From assembly GCA_023150345.1 (NCBI GenBank), contig JAKLLB010000012.1, positions 1-64,000 on the forward strand: a stretch of DNA of 64,000 nucleotides. Direction: 5' to 3'. The position numbers and the translations under genes were made by a program. This document shows positions 1 to 10,300 of this stretch, one piece after another. Under the pieces are notes generated by a model that was not told the DNA's origin, ran no database searches, and was given only the letters and a program-made list of their open reading frames with translations. How positions within the stretch are numbered: position 1 is the stretch's first letter; each line of letters begins with the position of its first letter. This DNA is from Aquabacterium sp. GTDB taxonomy: Bacteria > Pseudomonadota > Gammaproteobacteria > Burkholderiales > Burkholderiaceae_C.

Positions 1-2
1 CA

Positions 3-116
3 TCCGGCCTGACCTATGCGGTGGACCGGTTCAAGGGCTGGCCGCACTCGGGCCACGTGATGCTGGCCCGCGGTGAACGCTCGCGACTGGCCGACTTCGC
101 CTCCGAGGTGCTGTAG
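3..116 (+). CDS. C-terminal end of an unidentified protein (5' truncated)
   Basis: Only the last 37 codons are in the window, read in the frame that ends at the TAG at 114-116. The tail includes WPHSGHVMLARGERSR and shows no motif I can assign to a family. It converges with the protease gene on the other strand, leaving about 15 bases between the two stop codons. The reading frame is supported only by being open to the window edge, so both the call and the frame are moderate. The function is unknown. Confidence 0.5.
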   Translation, partial: SGLTYAVDRFKGWPHSGHVMLARGERSRLADFASEVL

Positions 117-131
117 CGCCCAGAGTCACCT

Positions 132-1961
132 TCAGCGGCGGCCCTGCACCACCTCGGCCGCCTTCTTGGGATGCATCAGCACCCGGCGGCCGTCGGCGGT
201 CTTCTCCGCGCTCCCGACGATCGCCTCGATCAATTGCGCGGTCGTCAGCTTCGGGTTGAGCACCAACAGCTTGGCGGCGAGGTTGGTGACCTGCGGCGCC
301 GCCATGGAGGTGCCCGACAGCGCCACTCGCGCCCCGCCTGGCAGCAGGCTTTCGACCTGATAGCCGTTGGCATGGACCTTGACGGTGGGGCCGTAGCTGG
401 TGAACGGCGCCTCGTCCCCGGCACGGTCCACCGCACCCACGGTCAAGAGGTTGGGCAGCACGATGTCCGCCGGCATCGACTCGTTGAACGTCGCGTCGCT
501 GTTGCTGTTGCCGGCAGCCGCCACGAACAGGATCTGCGGCGCGCCGGCCATTGCCTGGGTCAGGCCCCGCTTGCCGATGTCGAAGATCTCGCGCGCCATC
601 GCCTTGCGCTCATCGGGCGTCTTGCCCATGCCGCAGCGCTCCAGGTCGCCCTCGACCTCGACCACGCTTCCGCCCCAGCTCATGTTGACCACGCGGGTGC
701 GGTGGCGCTGGAAGAACGCCACCGTCTGCGTGAACGACGCCGCATCGCGTTGTGCCTGCTCCTTGCTTGGGCAGGGGTCGGGCATCAGCGTGGCGCCGAA
801 CTCGAGCCGACCGAACACCAGGCGCGCCTGCGGATTGCCGGCCAGTGCGATGCCCGATACGTGGGTGCCATGCTCGTAGTTGCCGGCTGCCAGCAGCTCT
901 TCGATGGTGCTCTTGTACTGGTCTTTCGTGAGTGACGACAGCAGCTGCTTGACCTGCGTGGCCTCCGGGCTGTCGATGTTGGACTGCAGATCGGAAAACC
1001 CCTTGGTCCGGGCGGTCATCTCGCCGAGCTTGCCCGCGATACCCGCCGGCAGCGGTGGCAGCGGGTTGGCCGATGGCCGCGCGTACTTGTCGAAGGCGAT
1101 CAGCGCAGGCTTGCCCTGCTCGCGCCGCACCTGCTTGCCAAACAGCGAAAAGTCGATGCCGCTGTCCCAGACGCCGAGCACCACCGTCGGGCCTCTGGCC
1201 GGCAGCGTCAGGTCGCGCGCCGCCCAGATGTCGGGCTTCTGCACGCGATGGGCAGCCAGGTATTCGGTGTAGGTGGACACCAGTTCCGACTTCAGCGGCA
1301 GCATCGCCACCAGGCCCAGTCGCACGCTGACCAGGCCGGGCGCGAACTCGTTGGACAGCGCACCGGTCTTGTCGACGATCGGCTGCAGCACTTCGCGCAC
1401 ACGCCCCAGCATCAGCGCTTCGCCCATCAACTCGGCACCGGCCTTGGCGCCCTTGATGTCGTTCTCGATCACGGCGAACGGCATGGCATCGAGCTCGCGG
1501 CGGATCGCCGCGGCCACCGCCTTGCGATAGCCGTCGCTACCAGCAGCTTGCGCCCTGGCCGCCTGCGCCATCACCCGCAGCCTCAGGCCGGACAGAAGTT
1601 TGTCCGCCGGCTTGTCCTGCAACGCCCTCACCGCTTCCAGCCGCTCGATGCTGCGGTCGTATTGACCGTCGAGGAAGTCCAAAGCCGCCAACGTGGCGAT
1701 CAGGTCGCGCTGCGTACCCTTGTCAGGGATCTCGTAGCCTGCCAGCACCCCTTCGATGTCACGGCGGATGGCGGCAGCCAACGGCGCGAAGCGGTCGCCG
1801 GAACGAACGATCTCCTCGAGCGGGCCGTCGATCTTGTAGGTGAACCGCGGCATGTCGGCCGCGCGCTCGATGCGCGGCTTGGGCTGGGCCATCGCAGCCG
1901 GTGCAACTGCAAGCCCGCAGGCCAATGCCACGGCAGAAGCCGTCAGGAAACTCTTGAGCAT
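132..1961 (-). CDS. Secreted S8 (subtilisin-like) serine protease
   Basis: 609 residues, predicted to be an exported endopeptidase. A Sec signal peptide is clear (MLKSF, hydrophobic core, AMAQ cleavage near residue 26). The S8 catalytic triad can be placed: Asp266 in VWDSGID, His364 in HGTHVSG and Ser552 in SGTSMAAP, with the oxyanion Asn485 in AAAGNSNSD. About 235 residues of helical, Arg/Ala-rich sequence precede the catalytic domain, longer than a usual inhibitor propeptide, and nearly 100 residues separate Asp from His, so there is an insertion there. A GAGGG ribosome site sits just before the ATG. The neighbours give no clue to its substrate. The family call is firm; the role is unknown. 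Confidence 0.9.
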   Translation of the reverse strand: MLKSFLTASAVALACGLAVAPAAMAQPKPRIERAADMPRFTYKIDGPLEEIVRSGDRFAPLAAAIRRDIEGVLAGYEIPDKGTQRDLIATLAALDFLDGQYDRSIERLEAVRALQDKPADKLLSGLRLRVMAQAARAQAAGSDGYRKAVAAAIRRELDAMPFAVIENDIKGAKAGAELMGEALMLGRVREVLQPIVDKTGALSNEFAPGLVSVRLGLVAMLPLKSELVSTYTEYLAAHRVQKPDIWAARDLTLPARGPTVVLGVWDSGIDFSLFGKQVRREQGKPALIAFDKYARPSANPLPPLPAGIAGKLGEMTARTKGFSDLQSNIDSPEATQVKQLLSSLTKDQYKSTIEELLAAGNYEHGTHVSGIALAGNPQARLVFGRLEFGATLMPDPCPSKEQAQRDAASFTQTVAFFQRHRTRVVNMSWGGSVVEVEGDLERCGMGKTPDERKAMAREIFDIGKRGLTQAMAGAPQILFVAAAGNSNSDATFNESMPADIVLPNLLTVGAVDRAGDEAPFTSYGPTVKVHANGYQVESLLPGGARVALSGTSMAAPQVTNLAAKLLVLNPKLTTAQLIEAIVGSAEKTADGRRVLMHPKKAAEVVQGRR

Positions 1962-2066
1962 CTCGGACCCTCGGACACTTGAAAGGTTCGGATGCTACCG
2001 GGCGCGCCGCATCGGGCCGCGGCCCGGGCGACGAACGGCGGATCGGAAGGGCCGAAACGCGAGGAC

Positions 2067-2110
2067 CCTGTCGGGCTTTGGTACGCGCGCCCGTCCCGAA
2101 GCCCGACAGG
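2067..2110. repeat. 12-bp perfect inverted repeat after prpE
   Basis: CCTGTCGGGCTT at 2067-2078 is the exact reverse complement of AAGCCCGACAGG at 2099-2110, with a 20-base loop. It starts four bases past the prpE stop codon on the minus strand. It could be a transcription end or mRNA-stabilising hairpin, but no T run follows. The outer arm resembles the sequence just after the rpoS stop codon near 49100-49117. Confidence 0.6.
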
Positions 2111-2113
2111 CTC

Positions 2114-4012
2114 CTAGCGGGGGCCGACCAGGTCCTTGATCTGCTGCAGGGCCGTCGGATCCTCGATGGTCGTCAGGTCGCCCGGATCGCGCTGCTCGCA
2201 CACCGCCTGGATCGCGCGGCGCAGCAGCTTGCCCGAGCGTGTCTTGGGCAGCACGGTCACGAAACGAACACGCGCCGGCCGCGCCACCGCGCCGAGCTGT
2301 TCATCGACCACCTTCATGATCTCGCCCTCGAGCTTGAGCGCGTCCGCTTCGCTGGCCGCGCGCGAGGGGTCCTTGAGAACGGCGAAGGCCATCGCCACCT
2401 GCCCCTTCAACTGGTCGGCCACGCCAACCACCGCCACCTCGGCCACGTTGGGGTGGCTGGAGATGCTCTCCTCGATCTCCCGCGTGCCCAGTCGGTGGCC
2501 GGCCACGTTGATCACGTCGTCGGTGCGACCCAGGATGAAGTAGTACCCGTCGGCGTCGCGGATGCCCCAGTCGAAGGTGCTGTAGACCATGCGACCCGGG
2601 ATGGTGTTCCAGTAGGTCTTGACGAATCGCTCGTCGTCGCCCCAGACGGTCTGCATGCATCCCGGCGGCAACGGGCCCTCGATGGCCACCACGCCCTTCT
2701 CGTTCACGCCTTCCAGCGTCTGCCCGGTGTTCTCGTCGATCAGCTTGACGTCGTAGCCGTACATCGGCACCCCAGGCGACCCGAACTTGGACGGCGCCTT
2801 CTCGATGCCGTTGGCGATCGTGAGGATGGGCCAGCCGGTCTCCGTCTGCCAGTAGTTGTCGATGATCGGCTTGCCCAGACCCTCGGCGATCCACTTCGCG
2901 GTGGGCTCGTCCAGCGGTTCGCCCGCGAGGAACAGCGCGCGCAGCGAGGACAGGTCGTACTTCGTCAGGAAGGCCGGATCCTGCTTCTTCAGCACCCGCA
3001 CCGCCGTGGGTGCGCTGAACATCACCGTGACCTTGTACTTCTCGACCAACTGCCACCAGATGCCGCCATCGGGCCGGATCGGCAAGCCCTCATACATGAT
3101 GGTGGCCATCCCGGCGATCAGGGGGCCATAGATGATGTAGCTGTGCCCGACCACCCAGCCGATGTCGCTGGTGGAGAAGTAGGTCTCGCCCGGCTGGCCG
3201 CAGAAGATGTGCTTCATCGACGCGGCCAGGGCCACCGCGTAGCCGCCGGTATCGCGCTGGACACCCTTGGGTTTGCCGGTCGTGCCCGATGTGTAGAGCG
3301 TATAGCTCGGTGCCGTGGCTTCGACCCACGTGCAGGGCACTGCGGTATCGAGGTGCTGTTGTCGCAGCGCCGCGTAGTCGACATCGCGGTCGGCCACGCG
3401 CTCGAAGCCGGCCAGACCGCGGTCGACCATGAGCACGCGCTCCGGCTTGTGCCCTGCCAGGCGGATCGCTTCGTCGAGCAGCGGCTTGTAGGCCACGACC
3501 TTGCCTCCGCGGCTGCCAGCATCCGCACTCACGATCACAGTGGGCTGGGCGTCGTCGATCCGACTGGCCAGGCTATGGCTCGCGAATCCACCGAACACCA
3601 CCGAGTGAATGGCGCCGATGCGCGCACAGGCGAGCATCGCGAACGCCGCCTCCGGAATCATCGGCATGTAGATCAGGACGCGATCACCCTGCCGGACACC
3701 CATCGACTGCAGGATGGCTGCCATGCGCTGCACTTCGGCATGGAGTTCAGCAAATGAGTAGATCCGTTCCTGGTCGACTTCCGTCGACACCCAGATCAGC
3801 GCGTTTCGGTCCGCGCGGTCGGCCAAATGGCGGTCGACGGCGTTGTGGCAAAGGTTGGTGCGCCCACCGACGAACCATCGTGCGAACGGCGGGCGGCTGT
3901 AGTCGCACACCTGCTCGAACGGCGCTTGCCAGTCGATCAGCGCGGCCTGCTCGCTCCAGAACGCGTCGCGTTGCTCGATCGAACGGCGGTGGAATTCGCG
4001 ATAGGCACTCAT
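2114..4012 (-). CDS. prpE: Propionate--CoA ligase
   Basis: 632 residues, an acyl-adenylate-forming enzyme that activates propionate (and probably acetate) to the CoA thioester in the cytoplasm. The P-loop-like motif YTSGTTGKPKGV is followed by QRDTGGY, typical of the PrpE branch, then STSDIGWVVGH. The C-terminal hinge is GRTDDVINVAGHR, and the catalytic lysine lies in PKTRSGKLLRR. The length fits the family. I chose the ATG at 4012 (MSAYREFH), because the sequence upstream of it does not resemble the family. No prpB, prpC or prpD lies nearby, so it stands alone here. Acetyl-CoA synthetase is the alternative reading; I favour PrpE because of the GGYAVAL context. Confidence 0.9.
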   Translation of the reverse strand: MSAYREFHRRSIEQRDAFWSEQAALIDWQAPFEQVCDYSRPPFARWFVGGRTNLCHNAVDRHLADRADRNALIWVSTEVDQERIYSFAELHAEVQRMAAILQSMGVRQGDRVLIYMPMIPEAAFAMLACARIGAIHSVVFGGFASHSLASRIDDAQPTVIVSADAGSRGGKVVAYKPLLDEAIRLAGHKPERVLMVDRGLAGFERVADRDVDYAALRQQHLDTAVPCTWVEATAPSYTLYTSGTTGKPKGVQRDTGGYAVALAASMKHIFCGQPGETYFSTSDIGWVVGHSYIIYGPLIAGMATIMYEGLPIRPDGGIWWQLVEKYKVTVMFSAPTAVRVLKKQDPAFLTKYDLSSLRALFLAGEPLDEPTAKWIAEGLGKPIIDNYWQTETGWPILTIANGIEKAPSKFGSPGVPMYGYDVKLIDENTGQTLEGVNEKGVVAIEGPLPPGCMQTVWGDDERFVKTYWNTIPGRMVYSTFDWGIRDADGYYFILGRTDDVINVAGHRLGTREIEESISSHPNVAEVAVVGVADQLKGQVAMAFAVLKDPSRAASEADALKLEGEIMKVVDEQLGAVARPARVRFVTVLPKTRSGKLLRRAIQAVCEQRDPGDLTTIEDPTALQQIKDLVGPR

Positions 4013-4185
4013 GCGGCTGGCCTCCAGGGTGTGGATGAGGGGTTGCTGGCCGGCGATTGCACGGCGCGGCTCTGACAACACACTGACGCTTCTCCCTGCC
4101 ACGCTATAGCAGATGACGGGGGTCAACCCGATCCGGTGCAACCCGCGCAACCCCCCGAACGACCGATGGTATTCTTCGCCGCCGT

Positions 4186-4824
4186 ATGCCCAACCTGCAC
4201 CCGTCCCGCTGTCGCCCGCCACATCGTCGTCTGCCGTTTGGCAGCCGCTCGCGGCGTGTGCTGGCACTGTGTGCCGCACTGGCCTGCCCCCTGGCCCTAT
4301 GGGCCGCGCCGCCCGCAGAGACTGGCGCTGCTACTGTGGCTGCGGCCAGCCCAGCGCCAACCGAGCGGGCATTGCTCCCACCGGCCGCGACTCCTGCGCT
4401 CATGCAGTCGGTGCGCGACACTGCATCGGAGCTGGTCAGTTCGGCCATGAGCTTTCTGGGCGTGCCGTACCGCCGCGGCGCGAGCAGCGAAACAGACGGT
4501 TTCGACTGCAGCAGCTTCACTCGCCACATCTTCGAAACCAGCGTCGGGCTCGTCCTGCCACGCAGCGCCCATGAGCAGGCTTCTGCCGACACGTTGACCA
4601 AGGTCCAGCGCGCCGAGCTCAAGCCGGGCGATCTGGTGTTCTTCAACACCATGCGGCGCACGTTCTCGCACGTGGGCATCTACCTCGGTGACCACAAGTT
4701 CATCCATGCGCCTCGATCCGGCGCGCTGGTTCGAATCGAGGACCTGCGGCAATCCTATTGGGCTCGCCGCTTCACCGGTGCGCGCCGCGCCGAGTCCGTT
4801 GCCGAGGCATCCTCGGCCCTTTGA
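4186..4824 (+). CDS. NlpC/P60 (C40) cell-wall hydrolase
   Basis: 212 residues. This family consists of cysteine peptidases that cut gamma-D-Glu to diamino-acid bonds in peptidoglycan stem peptides. After a basic N-terminus there is a hydrophobic export segment (LALCAALACPLALWA), then a linker, then the catalytic domain from about residue 75. The catalytic Cys is in GFDCSSF and the His in FSHVGIY, with a further FIHAP motif. A TATTCT hexamer lies 10 bases before the ATG and may be its -10 box, which would give a very short leader. It is transcribed away from prpE and is followed about 70 bases later by moaA, probably by chance. A start a few codons downstream is possible. Confidence 0.88.
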   Translation: MPNLHPSRCRPPHRRLPFGSRSRRVLALCAALACPLALWAAPPAETGAATVAAASPAPTERALLPPAATPALMQSVRDTASELVSSAMSFLGVPYRRGASSETDGFDCSSFTRHIFETSVGLVLPRSAHEQASADTLTKVQRAELKPGDLVFFNTMRRTFSHVGIYLGDHKFIHAPRSGALVRIEDLRQSYWARRFTGARRAESVAEASSAL

Positions 4825-4893
4825 GCCCCCCACGGCCGGGGTCGCGATCACGCAGGATGCAGTTGTGTCGCTGCATCGCGGCACAATGGCGCC

Positions 4894-6024
4894 ATGGGCG
4901 AAACCGTGATTCCGCTGGCAGACCTGCGCTACGTGGCGCAGGTTCCGGCGATACCTGAGCAACTGGCGCCGGCGACTGGCCTTCTGGCCGACCGGCTCGG
5001 GCGACCGCTGCGCGACCTGCGCATATCGGTCACCGACCGCTGCAACTTCCGGTGCAGCTACTGCATGCCCAAGGAAGTGTTCGATCGCGACTACGTCTTC
5101 CTGCCGTCATCGTCGCTGCTCAGTTTCGAGGAGATCACGCGCCTGGCCCGTGTCTTCGTCGCACATGGCGTGCGCAAGATCCGCCTGACCGGCGGTGAAC
5201 CGCTGCTGCGCAGGGGGCTGGAGTCGCTGGTGGAGATGCTGGCGGACATCCGTTCGGCAGACGGCGAGGCATTGGACATCACGCTGACGACCAACGGTTC
5301 GCTGCTCGCTCGCAAGGCACGCGCACTGGCCGCCGCCGGCCTGAAGCGGGTCACAGTCAGCCTGGACGCCCTGGACGATGCCGTCTTCCGGCGCATGAAC
5401 GACGTGGACTTTCCGGTCGGCGACGTGCTCGCGGGGATCGACGCCGCGCTCGAGGCCGGGCTCGGCCCGGTGAAGGTGAACATGGTCGTCAAGCGAGGCA
5501 CCAACGACCACGAAATCCTGCCCATGGCCCGGCACTTCCGCGGCTCCGGGCTGGTGCTGCGCTTCATCGAGTACATGGACGTTGGCGCCACCAACGGTTG
5601 GCGGATGGATGAAGTGCTTCCGTCGGCGCAGGTGCTGGAGCGACTGCAGCCGCATTGGCCTCTGAGACCACTCGAAGCCACCACCATTGGTGAAACAGCC
5701 GAGCGCTGGGCCTACGAGGATGGTGCGGGAGAGATCGGCCTCATCTCCAGCGTCACGCAGGCGTTCTGCCGCGACTGCAACCGCGCGCGCCTGTCCACCG
5801 AGGGCAAGCTGTTCCTGTGCCTGTTCGCGCACCAGGGGTACGACCTGCGGGCCTTGCTGCGATCCGGCCGCACCGACGATGAGATTACCGCTGCACTGGC
5901 AGGAGTCTGGTCCGATCGTCAGGATCGCTATTCTGAGTTGCGCTCGGCCGAATCTGCCTCGGCTGGCGGGTCCGACACATCCACCGTCGCGCGGCGGGTG
6001 GAAATGCACTACATCGGTGGCTGA
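4894..6024 (+). CDS. moaA: GTP 3',8-cyclase (molybdenum cofactor step 1)
   Basis: 376 residues. A radical-SAM enzyme that, with MoaC, converts GTP into cyclic pyranopterin monophosphate. The first [4Fe-4S] site is CNFRCSYC near residue 50 (C-x3-C-x2-C), followed by LTGGEPLLR. The C-terminal cluster site is visible as [11 protein letters not shown] plus a third Cys in LFLCLF. The chain ends in YIGG; a C-terminal GG is needed for activity in this family. It is 27 bases upstream of moeA on the same strand, consistent with a molybdenum-cofactor operon. CACAAT lies exactly six bases before the ATG and could be a -10 box for a leaderless message. Confidence 0.96.
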   Translation: MGETVIPLADLRYVAQVPAIPEQLAPATGLLADRLGRPLRDLRISVTDRCNFRCSYCMPKEVFDRDYVFLPSSSLLSFEEITRLARVFVAHGVRKIRLTGGEPLLRRGLESLVEMLADIRSADGEALDITLTTNGSLLARKARALAAAGLKRVTVSLDALDDAVFRRMNDVDFPVGDVLAGIDAALEAGLGPVKVNMVVKRGTNDHEILPMARHFRGSGLVLRFIEYMDVGATNGWRMDEVLPSAQVLERLQPHWPLRPLEATTIGETAERWAYEDGAGEIGLISSVTQAFCRDCNRARLSTEGKLFLCLFAHQGYDLRALLRSGRTDDEITAALAGVWSDRQDRYSELRSAESASAGGSDTSTVARRVEMHYIGG

Positions 6025-6051
6025 CCACCAGGCCATAACCTCCCACATACC

Positions 6052-7335
6052 GTGAACGAGTCGCTCCAGCACATTGCATCGTGTGTCGCCGGCTACGACC
6101 CGCAGGCGCTGCCCGTGGCGTCGGCCCAAGCCTTCATCGCGCGGCTCACGCAGCCCGTGCAGGGCACCGAGCACCTGTCGGTGCGCCAGGCCCTGGGCCG
6201 GGTCCTGGCACGGGACCTGGTCTCCCCGATCGACGTCCCGGCCCATGACAACGCGGCCATGGACGGCTATGCGCTGCGCGGTCTCGACCTCGCCGACGAC
6301 GGCCCGACTCTGCTGCCGGTAGCGGGTACCGGACTGGCCGGCCAGCAACGGACCGCGCCTGTACCACCTGGTCACTGCTTTCGCATCATGACCGGTGCGG
6401 TCATGCCCGACGGCCTGGACACCGTCGTTCCGCAGGAGTTCACGACCACGGAAGCCGACGGTCGCGTTCAAATCCCGGCGGGTGTCGTGCGCGTGGGGGA
6501 CAACCGCCGGCTCCGCGGCGAGGATCTGGCCCTGGGGGAGCCCGCCTTGTGCGCAGGCCGCGTGCTGCGACCGGCTGATCTCGGTCTGATCGCATCTCTC
6601 GGCATGGCCGAGGTACCCGTTCGCCGCAGGCTGCGGGTGGCCTTCTTCTCCACGGGCGACGAACTGCGATCCGTGGGTGAGCCGCTCGACGAAGGCTGCG
6701 TCTACGACAGCAACCGCTACACCTTGTGGGGCATGCTGCAGCGCCTGGGCGTCGACCTGATCGACATGGGAGTGGTCCGCGACGACCCCCAGGCCCTGCG
6801 AGAGGCGTTCACGACAGCCGCCGCCTGCGCCGACGCCGTGATCACCTCCGGCGGAGTCAGCGTGGGCGAGGCCGACTACACCAAGCGCATCATGTCCGAA
6901 CTCGGCGAGGTGCTCTTCTGGCGCATCGCCATGCGCCCCGGGCGACCCATGGCCATCGGTCGTATCGGCGATAGCGGCCGCCAGGCGATCCTGTTCGGGC
7001 TTCCTGGAAATCCCGTGGCGGTGATGGTGACGTTCTACGCATTCGTGCGCGAGGCCCTTATCGCGATGAGCGGCGCGATCGTCGAACCGTTGCCGTACCT
7101 GCGGGCGGCCTGTGCCAATGCGTTGCGCAAGAAGCCGGGGCGCACCGAGTATCAGCGTGGCATCGTGAGCCAGCGCGATGACGGTACCTGGGAGGTGCGC
7201 ATCACGGGCAGCCAGGGCTCAGGCATCCTGCGCAGCATGAGCCAGGCCAACGGCTTGGTCGTGCTGCATCACCATCAGGGCCATGTGGCTGCTGGCGATC
7301 TGGTGGACGTCATTCCGTTCGATGGTCTGATCTGA
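6052..7335 (+). CDS. moeA: Molybdopterin molybdenumtransferase
   Basis: 427 residues. MoeA inserts molybdate into adenylylated molybdopterin, completing the cofactor. The N-terminal part has DVPAHDNAAMDGYA and the FRIMTGAVMP motif. The central MoCF-binding domain has FSTGDEL, TSGGVSVGEADYTK, RPGRPMAIG and FGLPGNPVAV, all standard. The start codon is GTG at 6052 (MNESLQHI). It follows moaA by 27 bases and is probably co-transcribed with it. Nothing is missing compared with the family. Confidence 0.96.
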   Translation: MNESLQHIASCVAGYDPQALPVASAQAFIARLTQPVQGTEHLSVRQALGRVLARDLVSPIDVPAHDNAAMDGYALRGLDLADDGPTLLPVAGTGLAGQQRTAPVPPGHCFRIMTGAVMPDGLDTVVPQEFTTTEADGRVQIPAGVVRVGDNRRLRGEDLALGEPALCAGRVLRPADLGLIASLGMAEVPVRRRLRVAFFSTGDELRSVGEPLDEGCVYDSNRYTLWGMLQRLGVDLIDMGVVRDDPQALREAFTTAAACADAVITSGGVSVGEADYTKRIMSELGEVLFWRIAMRPGRPMAIGRIGDSGRQAILFGLPGNPVAVMVTFYAFVREALIAMSGAIVEPLPYLRAACANALRKKPGRTEYQRGIVSQRDDGTWEVRITGSQGSGILRSMSQANGLVVLHHHQGHVAAGDLVDVIPFDGLI

Positions 7336-7380
7336 CCGTCCGCCCAAGTCAGCTGCGAGCCGGTGCCACTGGCCCATCGG

Positions 7381-10300
7381 TCAGTCATGGCCTGTTGCCG
7401 CCACGGCTTGCTCCGGTGTACGGATTTCGCCAGGCACGCGGCGGCGAGCGAGCCACGTGTAAACCGTGGGCACGACAAAGATGGTGAGCAGAGTTCCCAC
7501 GCTCATTCCACCCACGATCACCCAGCCGATCTGCTGACGGCTCTCGGCTCCGGCCCCACTGGCCAGTGCCAAGGGCAGCGCACCCAGGACCATTGCACCC
7601 GTGGTCATCAGGATGGGCCGCAAGCGCAATGTGGCCGCCTCGACGACTGCCTCGTGCACGCTGCGTCCGGCCTGGCGCAGTTGGTTGCTGAACTCGACGA
7701 TCAGGATCCCGTGCTTGGTGATCAATCCGACCAGCGTGATCAGGCCGATCTGCGAATAGACGTTGAGCGTTCCTCCGGTCAGCTTCAACGCCGCCAACGC
7801 ACCCACCATCGACAGCGGCACCGCCAAGAGAATGATGAACGGATCGACGAAGCTCTCGAATTGAGCTGCCAGCACGAGGAAGATGAAAGCCAGGGCCAGC
7901 ACGAACACCAGCCCCAGGGCGCCACTGGACTCCCGGAACTCGCGCGAGACCCCGTTCAATTCGGTGGTGAAGCCGGGCTTGAGTACCCGCCTCGCCACAT
8001 CGTCCATGAACGCCAGTGCATCGCCCAGTGCGTACCCGGGCGCAAGATCGGCGGTGATGTTGACCGACCGGCGTTGATTGAAGTGGTTGAGTTCGCGCGG
8101 GCTTACCGCCTCGCGAACCTTCACCAGCGCGGCCAGCGGAACCATGGTGTCGTTGCGCCCGCGCACGAACAGCCGATCGATGTCCTCCGGCGTGGTACGC
8201 CCGCCAGCCACCGTCTGCACGATCACATCGTATTGGTCGGCCCCGCGCTTGTACCGTGTGACGTTGCGCCCGCCCAGCATGGTTTCGACGGTACGCGCCA
8301 CGTGGTCAACGTTGATGCCCAGATCCGCCGCCCGGTCGCGGTCGACCTCCATGAAGATCTCGGGCTTGTTGAGCCGCAGGTCGGTATCGGGCTGAATCAG
8401 ACCCGGATTGCGCCCCATCTCGGCCAGCATCTGCTGTGCCACGCCCGACAAGTTCTCGTAGCTGTCACTGGTGACGACGACCACGTTCAGCGGCCGGGAC
8501 CGGAAACCTTGGCCCAGACTCGGCGGCGTGATCGGGAACGCGCTGACGCCAGGCAACTCGGCCACCAGTGGCCGCAAGGCCTGAGCCAGCTGCTGGGTGG
8601 ATCGGGTGCGCTCGGACCAATCAACGGTGCGCAGGATTCCGAAGCCCGAAGCAACCGATGGGTTCCCGGCAAAGAAGAACCGGCGGTCGAACTCGGGAAA
8701 GCGCGCCGCCAGCTCGTCCGATGCATCCAGGTAACGCGCCGTGTAGTCGAGCGTGGCCCCGTCCGGGGCGTTGATCGGCATGATGATCACGCCGCGATCT
8801 TCCATGGGCGCCAGTTCGCTCTTCGCGTTCGCGAACAGCCACCAACTTCCTCCAGCGCTGGTGGCCATCACGACCAACACCACCCAGCGGTTCGTCAGCA
8901 CCCATCGCAGCGCGCCTTCGTACCGCGCGGCCATGGCCACAAGGAACCTCTCCATACCGCGATCGAATGCACCGGGAGTCGAGTTGTGGCGCAGCAGCTT
9001 GCTGCACATCATCGGCGTGAGCGTCAGCGCGACGAAGCCCGAGACCAGAACCGCCCCGGCCAAGGTCAGCGCGAACTCGATGAACAGCCTGCCCGTGCGG
9101 CCCGGTGTGAATGCCAGCGGCGCAAACACCGCCGCCAGCGTCAAGGTCATCGCCACCACCGCAAAACCGATCTCCCGGGCGCCGCGCAGTGCGGCCTGGA
9201 ACGGCTCGAGCCCCTCCTCGATATGCCGGAAGATGTTCTCCAGCATGACGATGGCATCGTCCACCACCAGGCCGATGGCCAGCACCAGCGCAAGCAGCGT
9301 CAACGTGTTGACGCTGAAGCCCGCCAGCGCCATCAGCGCGAAACTGCCAACCAGACTCACCGGTATGGTTACGAGCGGGATGATCGAGGCCCGCAGCGTG
9401 CGCAGAAACACGAATACGACCAGCGCCACCAACCCGATGGCCTCGGCCACGGTGATGAACACCGAGCGGATCGAACGGTCGATGAACACCGAGTTGTCAT
9501 TTGCCTGAACCACCTTGAGAGACGGCGGCAGGTCACGCTGAATCAGCGGCAGCGCCTCACGCACGCCCGCAGCCACCTCCAGCGGGTTGGCTGTCGCGTT
9601 GCGAACGATGCCCGTGGAAATCGAGGGCACGCCGTTCAGGCGCACACGCGTTCGTTCGCTGGCGGCGGTTTCCTCGACTCGCGCGACGTCGCGCATGCGC
9701 ACCGTGTAGCCCCCCACTTGCTTGAGGGCGACATCGGCGAACTGTCCCACCGTGTTGAGATCGGTGCGCGAAGTAACGCTGAATTCGCGCTGGCTGCTCT
9801 CGATGCGACCGGCGGGCACCTCGAGGTTCTGCTTGCGGATGGCGTCTTCGACATCCTGCACCGTCAGTCGATACCCGGCCAGACGCTCGGGGTCGAGCCA
9901 GACCCGCATGGCGAACCGGCGATCCCCACCCACCATGACGTCAGCCACGCCTGGGATCGTCTGCAGGCGAGGTTTGACGATCTTGTTGATGACGTCGGTC
10001 ACCTCGAGCGGTGACATCGTCTCGGACACGTAGGCGAGCCAGATCACGGGCGAGGCATCGGCCTCGACCTTCGCGATGACGGGCTCGTCGGCCGCATCCG
10101 GCAGCCTGCCCCGAACCCGCGACACCCGATCGCGCACATCAGCAGCGGCTGCATCCGGGTCCTTCGTCAGCTTGAAGCGCACGCTGATCTGGCTTTGCTC
10201 CGAGCGCGAAATCGAGGTCAGCACGTCCACGCCGTCGATGCCGGCGATGGAGTCCTCGAGCGGCTTCGTCACCTGCGACTCGATCACCTCCGATGACGCA

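Noticed and set aside
1979..3757. Long open frame on the plus strand opposite prpE
   Set aside because: It mirrors prpE codon by codon, has the Arg/Gly/His-rich composition of an antisense shadow in high-GC DNA, and matches no family.
7363..10014. 883-codon open frame opposite the RND permease
   Set aside because: An antisense shadow: Gln/His/Arg-rich, no start signal, fully covered by a well-supported gene.
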